Numbered from the stretch's first letter, positions 35,681-44,783 are shown. The stretch: 64,000 bases of DNA from JAYPWI01 sp038135065 (GCA_038135065.1 JAYPWI010000001.1:148876-212875); one strand, 5' to 3'. The notes: generated by a model from the letters alone, not told the origin. Numbers and translations are program-made.

Positions 35681-35786
35681 GTCAGCCCCCTGTTCTGAAC
35701 GAGATCATGCCGGAAACTGGCCAGCGGTGCCACCCGTTGGTGTTGCAGCACCTCAATGACCGGAGCGTCGGGCCGATGGACGAAGG

Positions 35787-36890
35787 GTGAACGCCGGGTA
35801 TGTCGAGCTGTTGCTACGCCTGATCGTGGATCGCGGCGGTTCGGACCTCCACCTCAAGCCGGGCTCACCCCCCAAGATCCGGGTCGACGGTGAATTACGC
35901 GAGATACCGGGCGCCCCGGAACTGACCCCGCAAGAGATCGACGTGCTCACCGACCACCTGCTCACACCGCTTGCCCGGCGGCAGTTCGAGGAGATGTTCG
36001 ATGCGGACTTCGCCTACGCGGTCGAAGGGGTCGGCCGGTTCAGGGTGAGCGTCTTTCGGCAACGGGGTAGTTCGGCGGTCGTCATCCGCCGGGTCGCAGC
36101 GACGGCATCGCCTCCGCAGGAGTTGGGGCTTCCGGACGTGGTGGCCCGGCTGGCAGATCTCGAGCGAGGCCTCGTGGTCGTCGCCGGTCCGACCGGGGCT
36201 GGCAAGTCGACCACCTTGGCGTCGATGATCCACCACATCAACCGGACCCGTAACGCGAACGTGGTGACGCTGGAGGATCCTGTCGAGTTCCTCCACGAGG
36301 ACATCAAGGCATCGGTGAGTCAACGCGAGGTGGGGGGCGACGTGGTGTCCTTCTCGCGGGGTCTGCGGGCCGTCCTGCGCCAGGATCCGGACGTGATCAT
36401 GGTGGGGGAGGTCCGTGACGCCGAGACCGTCGCCGCCTGTCTGAGTGCGGCCGAATCGGGCCACTTGGTACTGACCTCGCTGCACACCATCGACGCAGCC
36501 GAGACCGTGAACCGCATGATGGATCTGTTCCCTTCCGATCAACGTCACCAGGCCCGGGTTTCCCTCGCTGCAACCCTTCGGGGCACCATCGCCCAGCGTC
36601 TCGTCCCCGCAGTTGGAGGTGGGCGCCTTCCGGTGTGCGAGGTGATGGTGACGACCGGACGGGTGCAGAAGTGCATCCTCGAGGCGGACCGGACCCACCT
36701 CCTACTCGACTTGATCGAGGATGGCGCCTACTACGGCATGACCTCCTTCGACGAACATCTCTGCAGCCTGGTGTCCGCCGGCAGGGTCGAGTGGGGTGAG
36801 GCCATACGAGTGGCGACTCGGCCCGACGAACTCAAGATCAGGATGCGTGCGGCCGGGCTCGAGGAACCGACACCCTCGTTGTACCAGTGA
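35787..36890 (+). CDS. pilT: PilT-like twitching motility / type IV pilus retraction ATPase
   Basis: 367 residues. N-terminal PAS-like domain begins GGSDLHLKPGSPPKIRVDG, followed by Walker A GPTGAGKST (G134 onward), the Asp box VTLEDPVEF, Walker B DVIMVGEVRD and the His box LTSLHTIDA, all as in PilT. The C-terminal AIRVATRPDELKIRM corresponds to the PilT AIRXNA-type motif region, here changed. It would power pilus retraction at the inner membrane, but no other pil gene lies nearby. Start GTG 35787. Divergent from the UGSC gene (106 nt). Confidence 0.88.
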   Translation: MNAGYVELLLRLIVDRGGSDLHLKPGSPPKIRVDGELREIPGAPELTPQEIDVLTDHLLTPLARRQFEEMFDADFAYAVEGVGRFRVSVFRQRGSSAVVIRRVAATASPPQELGLPDVVARLADLERGLVVVAGPTGAGKSTTLASMIHHINRTRNANVVTLEDPVEFLHEDIKASVSQREVGGDVVSFSRGLRAVLRQDPDVIMVGEVRDAETVAACLSAAESGHLVLTSLHTIDAAETVNRMMDLFPSDQRHQARVSLAATLRGTIAQRLVPAVGGGRLPVCEVMVTTGRVQKCILEADRTHLLLDLIEDGAYYGMTSFDEHLCSLVSAGRVEWGEAIRVATRPDELKIRMRAAGLEEPTPSLYQ

Positions 36891-36954
36891 CGGTGGCTCC
36901 CCCCGGGAGGGGGTTCGACGGCTACGCTCGCCCCAGGCGAGGACTGGAGACAAG

Positions 36955-37440
36955 GTGAGCGATTCCCCGAGCATTGACAGCGCGGTGTTCCGTCAGGTGC
37001 TGGGCCACTTCCCGACCGGCGTCACGGCGGTGACGGCCGTCCATGACGGTCGACCCGTCGGTATGGCGATCGGTTCGTTCACCTCGGTTTCCCTCGATCC
37101 GCCCCTGGTGGCGTTTCTCCCGGGCAAGACCTCGGGCTCGTGGCAGGCGATCCGCGAGGCAGGATCGTTCTGCGTCAATGTCATGGCGCACGACCAGCTC
37201 GAGGTGTGCGGGGTGATGGCCAGTAAAGCCGAGGACAAGTTCGAGGGTGTGTCGTGGCGACCTGGCCCGACGGGTTCCCCGATCATCGAAGGGTCGATCG
37301 CCTACATCGACTGCGCCATCGACGCGATCCACGACGGCGGAGATCACGACATCGTCGTGGGGGCGGTCGTGGAACTCGAGGTCCTCGACGGACGGGATCC
37401 GCTGTTGTTCTACCAAGGCTCCTACGGCACCTTCGGCTGA
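36955..37440 (+). CDS. Flavin reductase-like (FMN-binding split barrel) protein
   Basis: 161 residues. FRQVLGHFPTGVTAVTAVHDGRPVGMAIGSFTSVSLDPPLVAFLPGKTS is the diagnostic start of flavin reductase-domain proteins that supply FMNH2 to two-component monooxygenases. CVNVMAHDQLEVC and HDIVVGAVVELEV complete the barrel. It follows pilT with its own TACGCT (36923-36928) and RBS GGAG before GTG 36955. A partner oxygenase is not adjacent. MauE follows by 7 nt. Confidence 0.85.
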   Translation: MSDSPSIDSAVFRQVLGHFPTGVTAVTAVHDGRPVGMAIGSFTSVSLDPPLVAFLPGKTSGSWQAIREAGSFCVNVMAHDQLEVCGVMASKAEDKFEGVSWRPGPTGSPIIEGSIAYIDCAIDAIHDGGDHDIVVGAVVELEVLDGRDPLLFYQGSYGTFG

Positions 37441-37447
37441 CCCCGGG

Positions 37448-37825
37448 GTGCTCGCATCGGCTGCCCGCGTTGCGGTCGGGCTGACGTTCCTCCTCGCAGG
37501 AACCCTCAAGCTCGGCGATCGGACGTGGTCGGCCTCGGCCCGCTCCTTGGGCGTTCCAGCATCGCTCGTGCCGTTGATCGGTCCGGCCGAGGTTGTGCTG
37601 GGTGCGCTGCTGGTCGCCGGTGTCGGCTCCGACCTGGTGTCCTGGATGGCCCTGGCCGTCTTGGTCGTGCTGTCGGTGGTTCTCGTAGTGGCCGTGTCCA
37701 AGCCCATCGATGTTCGGCCTGCGTGTGCCTGCTTCGGACGCTGGTCGTCCCGGCCTGTCGGACCATGGTCACTGGTCCGTAATGCAGCCCTCATCGTCGC
37801 AGCGGTGGTCAGCCTCGCGGGCTGA
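37448..37825 (+). CDS. MauE/DoxX-like redox-associated membrane protein
   Basis: 125 residues, four hydrophobic helices. ARVAVGLTFLLAGTLKLGD at the N-terminus, GPAEVVLGALLVAGV and the CACFGRWSSRPVG loop match the MauE/DoxX-type family (CGCFG motif), proposed to handle disulfide or thiol redox in the membrane. It starts at GTG 37448, 7 nt after the flavin reductase stop, and is probably co-transcribed with it. An exact partner is unknown. Confidence 0.78.
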   Translation: MLASAARVAVGLTFLLAGTLKLGDRTWSASARSLGVPASLVPLIGPAEVVLGALLVAGVGSDLVSWMALAVLVVLSVVLVVAVSKPIDVRPACACFGRWSSRPVGPWSLVRNAALIVAAVVSLAG

Positions 37826-37852
37826 AGTCGACATCAACCCGTGCAGCACCCC

Positions 37853-37881
37853 TTGCCAGGCAATCACTCGACACCTAGCGT
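37853..37881 (+). promoter_or_regulatory. Promoter for the FtsH-like gene
   Basis: TTGCCA (37853-37858), 17-nt spacer, TAGCGT (37876-37881). It makes ATG 37887 too close to the -10, favouring ATG 37938 (GGAG 9 nt upstream). Confidence 0.45.
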
Positions 37882-37937
37882 GGCGAATGAGCACGCGGAG
37901 TGATGTACATCTGCTCCGTGGCCGATTCGGAGTAGGC

Positions 37938-39716
37938 ATGGATCTGAGTTCGCTGGGACGGGACGAGTTGGTCATGCCAATGGCGGCGGACGTCAACAAG
38001 TCCCGCGAGCGCGGTCGCCAGCGTCGCTTGGGCCGTCTCGTGACGCTCCTGGGCTTGGTTGCCGCTTGGCTGTGGTGGCGCGCCCTGACCGGCCGATCCC
38101 TCATGCCGTCGTGGCCCGGCCCCGATGTGCCCCCTGAATATCTGACCCCTCTGTTGCTGGTCGTGGTGTTGGGTGGGGTGCTGATCGTGCCCATGTTGGC
38201 TGCCGGTCGATCGCCCCATGTCCAGTTCGCCCCCGAGGAGATGACCGTCGGGCTGGACGACGTTCGCGGTGCGCCGGTGGTCCGTGAGGAGGTCGTGAAG
38301 ACCCTCAATCTCTTCCTGGCCCATCGCACCTTCCAGGAGGAGCTGGGCGGCACGCCCCGGCGGGCCATCCTCTTCGAGGGTCCCCCGGGCACCGGCAAGA
38401 CCTTCTTGGCGAAGGCGATGGCGAAGGAGGCCGGGGTTCCCTTCCTGTTCGTGTCGTCGTCAGCCTTCCAATCGATGTACTACGGCCAGACGAATCGCAA
38501 GATCCGCAGTTACTTCAAGGCGCTGCGGGAGGCAGCCCGGCGTGAAGGCGGGGCGATCGGCTTTATCGAGGAGATCGACGCGATCGGTTCCAGTCGGCGT
38601 GGGATGCGCTCGGGCGGTTCCGGCGAGGGCATCTCGGGCGTCGTGAACGAGTTGTTGATCCAGTTGCAGTCCTTCGACGAACCTCCCCGTGGGCTGCGGG
38701 TGAGGAACTGGCTCGTGACCCGGGTCAACCGGTTCCTGCCTGTCGAGCACCAGCGGTCCAAGCGGGTGGCCCCGGCGGCCAACGTGCTCGTCGTCGGGGC
38801 GACCAACCGGGCTGATGATCTCGACCCAGCCCTGGTGCGCCCTGGGCGGTTCGATCGAACCATCCACATCGGTCTTCCTGGCCGGGAGGGACGAAGGGAC
38901 ATCATCGACTACTACCTGGCGCGCAAGGCCCACGATCCGGCCCTTGACGATGAGCGCAGATTGGCCTTGGCTGCCATGACGGGTGGTTATAGCCCAGTGA
39001 TGCTCGAACACCTTCTCGACGAGGCCCTCGTGTGGGCCCTGCGGCGGGGCGCCACCGCAATGAGCTGGGAGGACATCCAGCAGGCAAAGATGACCGAGGA
39101 GCTCGGACTCAAGGAGCAGGTGGTCTACACCGAAGCTGAGCGGCGAACTATTGCCACCCATGAGGCTGGCCATGCGACCGTCGCCTATCTGATCGGTTCG
39201 GGGCGCACCCTCGAGGTGCTCTCCATCATCAAGCGAAGTGATGCCCTGGGTCTGTTGGCCCACAGTGACGCCGAAGAGCGGTTCACCCGGACCAAAACTG
39301 AGATCGAGGCGCAGATTCGCATTGCGTTCGGGGGCATGGTCGCCGAGGAACTGTGGTTCGGGGAGAGTGGCACCGGACCGGCCGGTGATCTGAAGGCGGC
39401 GACCGAGGCGGCAGCTGCCATGGTCGGCTCACTGGGTCTCGGCGGTTCCCTGATCAGTTATGAGGCGGCCCAGCTCCCCGGCGTTGGCAACGTGGTGGCC
39501 AAGGTCCTCGCACATGGAGACGGCCGAGCGCGGGTCGAGGAGATCCTGACCGCAGCCAAGGACGAGGTCACTGTTCTCCTCGAGCACAACCGGCACCTCG
39601 TGGAGTCGCTCCGCGATGCGCTGCTCGATCGCGAGGAATTGATCGGTAGGGAGATCATCGACGTCCTCGTCGAGGCGGGCGGCCCCGACGAGGAACTACG
39701 CATCGACCTCAGATGA
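37938..39716 (+). CDS. FtsH-like membrane AAA+ zinc metalloprotease, divergent
   Basis: 592 residues. Two N-terminal helices separated by a short loop, then an AAA domain: Walker A GPPGTGKT (148 onward), Walker B FIEEID (209-214, first acid Glu where FtsH has Asp), and SRH ATNRADDLDPALVRPGRFDR. Between them about 30 extra residues (around 248-282, basic, amphipathic) are inserted relative to FtsH. The protease part has HEAGH (408-412) and third ligand D484 (GPAGDLKAAT). It lacks the larger periplasmic loop of canonical FtsH. Probably a specialised paralogue degrading membrane proteins. It overlaps the convergent oligopeptidase by 8 nt. Confidence 0.85.
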   Translation: MDLSSLGRDELVMPMAADVNKSRERGRQRRLGRLVTLLGLVAAWLWWRALTGRSLMPSWPGPDVPPEYLTPLLLVVVLGGVLIVPMLAAGRSPHVQFAPEEMTVGLDDVRGAPVVREEVVKTLNLFLAHRTFQEELGGTPRRAILFEGPPGTGKTFLAKAMAKEAGVPFLFVSSSAFQSMYYGQTNRKIRSYFKALREAARREGGAIGFIEEIDAIGSSRRGMRSGGSGEGISGVVNELLIQLQSFDEPPRGLRVRNWLVTRVNRFLPVEHQRSKRVAPAANVLVVGATNRADDLDPALVRPGRFDRTIHIGLPGREGRRDIIDYYLARKAHDPALDDERRLALAAMTGGYSPVMLEHLLDEALVWALRRGATAMSWEDIQQAKMTEELGLKEQVVYTEAERRTIATHEAGHATVAYLIGSGRTLEVLSIIKRSDALGLLAHSDAEERFTRTKTEIEAQIRIAFGGMVAEELWFGESGTGPAGDLKAATEAAAAMVGSLGLGGSLISYEAAQLPGVGNVVAKVLAHGDGRARVEEILTAAKDEVTVLLEHNRHLVESLRDALLDREELIGREIIDVLVEAGGPDEELRIDLR

Positions 39717-41769
39717 GGCCCAGCACGTCGAGAATCCACGCTTGGACGAAGGCTTCGTCCCGCCAGGCGTCGTAGCGACCCGATGGGCCGCCGTGCCCGG
39801 CTCCCATCTCTGTCTTGAGCAGGATCGGTCGCCCCGACGTCGATACCGAGCGCAGCTTCTGCACCCACTTGGCGGGTTCCCAGTACTGCACTCGCGGGTC
39901 GTTCAGCCCGGCCGTCACGAGCAGGGCCGGATGATCAGCGGCCGTCACGTTCTCGTAGGGGCCGTAGGCGGACATCCACTCGTAGGCGTCGGCGTGGTTG
40001 GGATTTCCCCACTCGTCGTATTCGGTCACCGTCAGGGGAATGGTGTCGTCGAGCATGGTGTTCACGTTGTCGACGAAGGGCACCTCGGCCACCACTCCGG
40101 CGAAGAGGTCGGGGTGCTCGTTCACCATCACTCCCATGAGCAGTCCGCCAGCGCTGGCCCCCCTGGCCACCACCCGGCCCTGAGCAGCGATCCCTGCATC
40201 GAAGAGGTGTTCGGCACATGCCGCGAAGTCGCTGAACGTGTGGTGCTTGTGCTCCATGCGGCCCTGCTCGTACCACCCTCGTCCTAGCTCCCCCCCTCCG
40301 CGGATGTGGGCGACGGCGAACACGACTCCCCGATCGAGCAGTGACAAGCGGGCCGAGGAGAACGATGCCGGAATGACGACCTCGTAGGAGCCGTACCCGT
40401 AGAGAAGACATGGGGCGGGCCCAGCCACTCGATCGGCCCGCCACACGAGGCTGATGGGCACGCGGGTGCCATCGGGAGCCGAGGCCCATTGGCGAGCCGT
40501 GCGGTAGACCGACAGGTCGGTGTCGCCCAGCACGTCCAGCTGCTTGAGGACCGTCTGGGTGCCCGTCGCGACCTCGTAGTCGATGACCGATGGTGGGGTG
40601 ACCATCGAGGCGTAGCCGAAGCGGAAACGGTCTGTGTGGTACTCGGCATTCGAAGCGGGTCCGATGTCGTACACCTCGTCGGGGGTGGCTATCTCGACCG
40701 CAGTCCCGCTGTGGTCGACGACCTCGAGGTGGGGGGTGGCCTCCCGCAACTCGGACAGCACCAAGAACTCGGCGAAGGCATCGACGCCCTCTAACCGGGT
40801 TCCCGGTCGATGAGGGATGAGTTCGACCCAGTTGTCGGTACCCGGATCGTCCACCGGGGCCTCCATGAGCCGGAAGTCCACTGCGTCGAGGTTCGTGACG
40901 ATCAGGAGTCGATCGTTCTGGTGGACGATCCGGTACTCCACTCCTTCGTGCCGCGGTGCCACGACACGAGCCGGCATCGTGGGGTCGGCGGTTTCGATCA
41001 GCCACTGCTCCGACGTGGTCTTGGATTCCGAGCCGATGACGACGAACCGCTCGCTGCGGGTTGTGCCGACGCCGACCCAGAAGCGCTCGTCCTCCTCGGC
41101 GAAGACCACGACGAGGTCGTCTGCGCTTGCTCCGACCTGGTGTCGAACCACCCGATCGGGACGCTGCGCAGGATCGAGCAGCACGGCAAAGAGGGTCGCG
41201 TTGTCGGCTGCCCAGGCGAGGCCGTACCCCAGGCCGCTCAGGTTGTGATCGATCACCTGGCCCGATGCCAGGTCCACGACCGTGAGGTCGTATTGCTCGT
41301 CGCCGTCGGTGTCGGTGGTGTAGGCGATCCGCTGGTGATCGGGGCTCACTGCGAAGTCGCCGAGAGCGAAGTACTCGTGGCCTTCGGCCAACGCGTTCTC
41401 GTCGAGCAGGATCCCCTCGGAGTCGTCGCCCCCGCCCGGGGGGCGACGTACGTGCACCGGGTACTGGAGCCCTTCGAAGGTACGGGTCTGATAGTCCCAG
41501 GGGCCTTTGGGAACGGGGACGGACTGGTCGGTCTCGTTCACCCGGCTGCGGATCTCGTCGAAGAGCACGGCGCGCAGGTCGGCCAAGTGGGCGGTGGCCG
41601 CATCGGTGGCACTGTTCTCGGCGTCGAGGAGGTCGATCACCGCAGGGTCCTCCCGGTCGCGCAACCAGAACCAGGGGTCCTCTACGGCGGTGCCGTGTAC
41701 CTCTCGGAAGTGAGGGCGCTCCTCGGCGACTGGGAAGGGCACGGCATCGGGGGTCGGGGAGGAGGCCAT
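39709..41769 (-). CDS. S9 family oligopeptidase B-like
   Basis: 686 residues: N-terminal seven-blade propeller (about 70-400) then an alpha/beta-hydrolase domain. The catalytic serine is in ARGASAGGLLMG, Asp in VTAGLNDPRVQYWEPAKWV and His in GAGHGGPSGRYD. The propeller start VHGTAVEDPWFWLRDRED matches prolyl oligopeptidase/oligopeptidase B. LDDTIPLTVTEYDEWGNP is typical of oligopeptidase B, which cuts short peptides after basic residues. TACGGT ends 7 nt before ATG 41769 (leaderless); divergent from the gamma-CA gene. Confidence 0.92.
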   Translation of the reverse strand: MASSPTPDAVPFPVAEERPHFREVHGTAVEDPWFWLRDREDPAVIDLLDAENSATDAATAHLADLRAVLFDEIRSRVNETDQSVPVPKGPWDYQTRTFEGLQYPVHVRRPPGGGDDSEGILLDENALAEGHEYFALGDFAVSPDHQRIAYTTDTDGDEQYDLTVVDLASGQVIDHNLSGLGYGLAWAADNATLFAVLLDPAQRPDRVVRHQVGASADDLVVVFAEEDERFWVGVGTTRSERFVVIGSESKTTSEQWLIETADPTMPARVVAPRHEGVEYRIVHQNDRLLIVTNLDAVDFRLMEAPVDDPGTDNWVELIPHRPGTRLEGVDAFAEFLVLSELREATPHLEVVDHSGTAVEIATPDEVYDIGPASNAEYHTDRFRFGYASMVTPPSVIDYEVATGTQTVLKQLDVLGDTDLSVYRTARQWASAPDGTRVPISLVWRADRVAGPAPCLLYGYGSYEVVIPASFSSARLSLLDRGVVFAVAHIRGGGELGRGWYEQGRMEHKHHTFSDFAACAEHLFDAGIAAQGRVVARGASAGGLLMGVMVNEHPDLFAGVVAEVPFVDNVNTMLDDTIPLTVTEYDEWGNPNHADAYEWMSAYGPYENVTAADHPALLVTAGLNDPRVQYWEPAKWVQKLRSVSTSGRPILLKTEMGAGHGGPSGRYDAWRDEAFVQAWILDVLGLI

Positions 41770-41824
41770 TCGCGGCACCGTATCGGTTCGACCGACCGAT
41801 CGTGGCCCGATAGCTTGCCCCACC

Positions 41825-42343
41825 ATGCCGATCTATGCCCTGGGTGAACACGAACCGCAGATCGATCCATCGGCCTTCGTGATGCCCGAGGCGGTCATCA
41901 TCGGTCGGGTCGTCATCGGCCCGGAGTCCACCGTGTGGTCGGGGGCCGTGCTGCGCGGCGACGACAACACCATCACCATCGGGTCGGGCACCTCCATCCA
42001 GGACAACGCCGTGCTCCACGTCACTGCCGACTACCCGACGGTGGTCGGTGACCGCTGCACCATCGGACACCTGGCCCACCTCGAGGGCTGCACGGTGCAC
42101 GACGGCGCCCTGGTGGGCACCGGTTCGATCGTGCTGCACGAGGCCGTTATCGGGTCACGGGCCCTCGTCGGAGCCGGTGCGGTGGTTCCCGGTCGCATGG
42201 AAGTTCCTCCTGGGGCGATGGCGTTGGGCACGCCGGCGAAGATCCGGGAAGGCGTCGACACCGATCCGCTGATCCTCCATGGCATCGAGACCTACATTCA
42301 GCGGGGTCGGACCTTCCGCGAGATCCTGCGGCGCGTGGACTGA
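41825..42343 (+). CDS. Gamma-carbonic-anhydrase-fold (left-handed beta-helix) protein with altered metal site
   Basis: 172 residues of hexapeptide repeats (VIIGRVVIGPESTVWSGAVLRGD) forming a left-handed beta-helix, then a C-terminal helix. Ligand positions by alignment to Cam: H65 and H82 are kept, but the site of the third His is E87 in GHLAHLEGC, with H85 two residues earlier. Thus it may bind a different metal or lack carbonic anhydrase activity; acyltransferase-like uses of this fold exist. TAGCTT lies 8 nt before ATG 41825. Divergent from oligopeptidase B. Confidence 0.85.
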   Translation: MPIYALGEHEPQIDPSAFVMPEAVIIGRVVIGPESTVWSGAVLRGDDNTITIGSGTSIQDNAVLHVTADYPTVVGDRCTIGHLAHLEGCTVHDGALVGTGSIVLHEAVIGSRALVGAGAVVPGRMEVPPGAMALGTPAKIREGVDTDPLILHGIETYIQRGRTFREILRRVD

Positions 42344-42377
42344 GCCTGCGCCGACGCGGTGGCCTACGGTGGCGGCC

Positions 42378-43271
42378 ATGACGACAGCTCAGATCGAACT
42401 CGGCCGGGTCGGCCTGTGGACCGGGGCCCTGGACCGCATGCCGTCCAGCCAGGCCGCAGAGTGGGTGGCCGAGGCCGAAGAACTCGGGTACGGGGCGATG
42501 TGGATTCCCGAGACAGTGGGTCGTGACCCCTTCGTGACGGCTGCCCTGCTCCTGGGTGGTACCTCGAGGATTCCGGTGGCCACCGGAATCGCGAACATCT
42601 ATGCCCGCGACCCGCTCACCATGGCCAACACCCAGCGTTCCCTCGAAGAGGCATTCCCGAACCGCTTCCTGCTCGGCCTCGGGGTGAGCCACCACACCCT
42701 CGTGTCCTGGGTGCGTAAGCACGACTACTCCAAGCCGCTCAGCTTCATGCGTGATTACATCGAGCGAATGGACAAGGCGATCTTCCGGGCTGTGGGACCC
42801 AAGGAGCGCCCGGAGACCGTGCTCGCTGCACTCGGTCCAAAGATGCTGGAGTTGGCGGCCACGGCAACCCAGGGGGCCCATCCCTACTTCGTGCCGGTGG
42901 AACACACCGCCCTCGCCCGGGAGACCATGGGGCCCGATGCCCTGCTGTATCCCGAGCAGATGGTGGTCCTCGAGGCGGATCCCGGGAAGGCTCGGGCCAT
43001 CGCACGAACCCACATGGAGATCTATCTCGGGCTGCCGAATTACGCGAACAACCTCGTGCGTATGGGGTTCGATCCGGACGAACTCACCGATGGGGCGAGT
43101 GATCGGGTGGTCGACGCCATCGTGGCGTGGGGCGGTGTGGAGCAGGCAAGGCAGCGGGTCCAGGATCACCTCGACGCCGGTGCCGACCACGTCTGCGTCC
43201 AGGTGCTGACTGAGAGCGAGGCCGACGTTCTCGACGGATGGCGGGAGCTGGCCCCCGCCCTGGTCGGCTGA
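42378..43271 (+). CDS. LLM-class F420-dependent oxidoreductase, TIGR03620-like
   Basis: 297 residues. Starts MTTAQIELGRVGLWTGALD, then EAEELGYGAMWIPETVGRDPF, VATGIANIYARDP and FPNRFLLGLGVSHH, matching the TIGR03620 F420 branch. ATG 42378 sits 7 nt after TACGGT. It follows the gamma-CA gene by 34 nt and precedes sufB, whose operator region begins about 40 nt after its stop. Substrate unknown. Confidence 0.88.
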   Translation: MTTAQIELGRVGLWTGALDRMPSSQAAEWVAEAEELGYGAMWIPETVGRDPFVTAALLLGGTSRIPVATGIANIYARDPLTMANTQRSLEEAFPNRFLLGLGVSHHTLVSWVRKHDYSKPLSFMRDYIERMDKAIFRAVGPKERPETVLAALGPKMLELAATATQGAHPYFVPVEHTALARETMGPDALLYPEQMVVLEADPGKARAIARTHMEIYLGLPNYANNLVRMGFDPDELTDGASDRVVDAIVAWGGVEQARQRVQDHLDAGADHVCVQVLTESEADVLDGWRELAPALVG

Positions 43272-43313
43272 TCTGCAGGTGCCAGGTGCCACGGTGCTGG
43301 TGGGTGCAATTCC

Positions 43314-43329
43314 CACTATCGTGGTAGTG
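43314..43329 (+). promoter_or_regulatory. SUF operator 1 (upstream of sufB)
   Basis: CACTA-TCGTGG-TAGTG, a perfect 5+6+5 inverted repeat, 44 nt before the sufB GTG. The same half-sites and spacing recur before sufC2 (54042-54057) and, less perfectly, sufD (47293-47308). Likely bound by a SUF/iron-responsive regulator such as an Rrf2-type protein; none is in the window. Confidence 0.65.
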
Positions 43330-43353
43330 CTAATTAGCTCGGCCACGTGGCCG
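43330..43353 (+). promoter_or_regulatory. Two further palindromes before sufB
   Basis: CTAATTAG (43330-43337) and CGGCCACGTGGCCG (43340-43353), each perfectly palindromic, follow operator 1 directly. They could be extra regulator sites or a leader hairpin; RBS GGGAG follows at 43364-43368. Confidence 0.4.
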
Positions 43354-43373
43354 CCTAACCCCCGGGAGTCTCC

Positions 43374-44783
43374 GTGACCGACACCGACGCCAACATCGGG
43401 ATCGACCTCGGCAAGTACAAGCTGGGGTGGAGCGACGAAGAGGACTATGTCTACAAGCCGCAAAAGGGCTTGAACGAAGACATCATCCGGGAGATGTCGT
43501 CGCTCAAGAAGGAACCGGAGTGGATGCTCGACTTCCGGCTCCGCAGCTACGAGATCTTCAAGTCCAAGCCCATGCCCAACTGGGGTGGCGACATGTCGGA
43601 GATCTACTTCGACGACATCTACTACTACATCAAGCCCACCGAGGGTCAGGTCGACGCGTGGGAGGAACTCCCTCAGTCGGTGAAGGACACCTACGAGAAG
43701 CTGGGCATCCCGGAAGCTGAGCGCAAGTACCTCGCCGGAGTCACCGCCCAGTACGAGTCCGAGGTGGTGTACCACCGCAACCGCGAGGACCTCGAGGCCC
43801 AGGGTGTGCTCTTCATGGACATGGATTCCGCGGTGCGCGAGCAGCCCGAGGTCGTCCAGCGATACTTCGGCACCATCATCCCGCCGGGGGACAACAAGTT
43901 CTCTGCTCTCAACTCGGCGGTGTGGTCCGGTGGCTCGTTCATCTACGTGCCACCCGGGGTTGAGGTCGAGATGCCGCTCCAGGCCTACTTCCGGATCAAC
44001 GCCGAGAACATGGGGCAGTTCGAACGGACCCTCATCATCGCCGACGAAGGGGCGACCGTTCACTACATCGAGGGATGTTCGGCCCCTGTGTATTCGTCCG
44101 ACTCCTTGCACTCAGCCGTGGTGGAGCTCGTCGCCCTGCCTGGTGGACGGATCACCTACACCACCATTCAGAACTGGTCCAACAATGTGTTCAACCTGGT
44201 GACCAAGCGGGCGGCGGCGTACGACGAGGCCCACGTGGAATGGATCGACGGCAACATCGGTTCTCGGCTCACCATGAAGTACCCAGCCGTGTACCTGATG
44301 GGTCCCAAGGCGTCGGGAGAGGTGCTGTCCGTCGCCTACGCAGGCGCTGGTCAGCATCAGGATGCAGGTGCGAAGATGGTCCATGCCGCACCCGAGACCA
44401 CATCGAAGATCGTCTCGAAGTCCATCAGCAAGGATGGTGGCCGAACCACCTATCGGGGACTCGTTCGGGTGGAGGACGGCATGGAGGGTTGTAAGAGCCA
44501 CGTGCAGTGCGATGCACTCCTCCTCGATGAGATCAGTCGCTCGGACACCTATCCGTATCAGGAGATCGGGTCGCGCGATGCCCAGATCGGGCACGAGGCG
44601 ACCGTCTCGCGGGTGGCTGACGAGCAACTGTTCTACCTGATGAGCCGGGGGTTGTCCGAGGAGCAGGCGATGGGGATGGTGGTCAACGGGTTCATCGAAC
44701 CCGTCACCCGGACACTGCCCATGGAATACGCAGTGGAGTGGAGCAGGCTGATCGAGCTCCAGATGGAGGGGTCGATCGGCTGA
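43374..44783 (+). CDS. sufB: Fe-S cluster assembly scaffold SufB
   Basis: 469 residues, full length for SufB. GIDLGKYKLGWSDEEDYVY at the N-terminus, PPGDNKFSALNSAVWSGGSFIYVPPGVEVEMPLQAYF in the beta-helix core, ISKDGGRTTYRGLV and QIGHEATVSRVADEQLFYLMSRGLSE at the end are diagnostic. The scaffold cysteine lies in the GMEGCKSHVQCDALL region. SufB with SufC and SufD builds [Fe-S] clusters in the cytosol. GTG 43374 with GGGAG. It heads a plus-strand SUF group that continues with malyl-CoA lyase before sufD. Confidence 0.96.
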   Translation: MTDTDANIGIDLGKYKLGWSDEEDYVYKPQKGLNEDIIREMSSLKKEPEWMLDFRLRSYEIFKSKPMPNWGGDMSEIYFDDIYYYIKPTEGQVDAWEELPQSVKDTYEKLGIPEAERKYLAGVTAQYESEVVYHRNREDLEAQGVLFMDMDSAVREQPEVVQRYFGTIIPPGDNKFSALNSAVWSGGSFIYVPPGVEVEMPLQAYFRINAENMGQFERTLIIADEGATVHYIEGCSAPVYSSDSLHSAVVELVALPGGRITYTTIQNWSNNVFNLVTKRAAAYDEAHVEWIDGNIGSRLTMKYPAVYLMGPKASGEVLSVAYAGAGQHQDAGAKMVHAAPETTSKIVSKSISKDGGRTTYRGLVRVEDGMEGCKSHVQCDALLLDEISRSDTYPYQEIGSRDAQIGHEATVSRVADEQLFYLMSRGLSEEQAMGMVVNGFIEPVTRTLPMEYAVEWSRLIELQMEGSIG

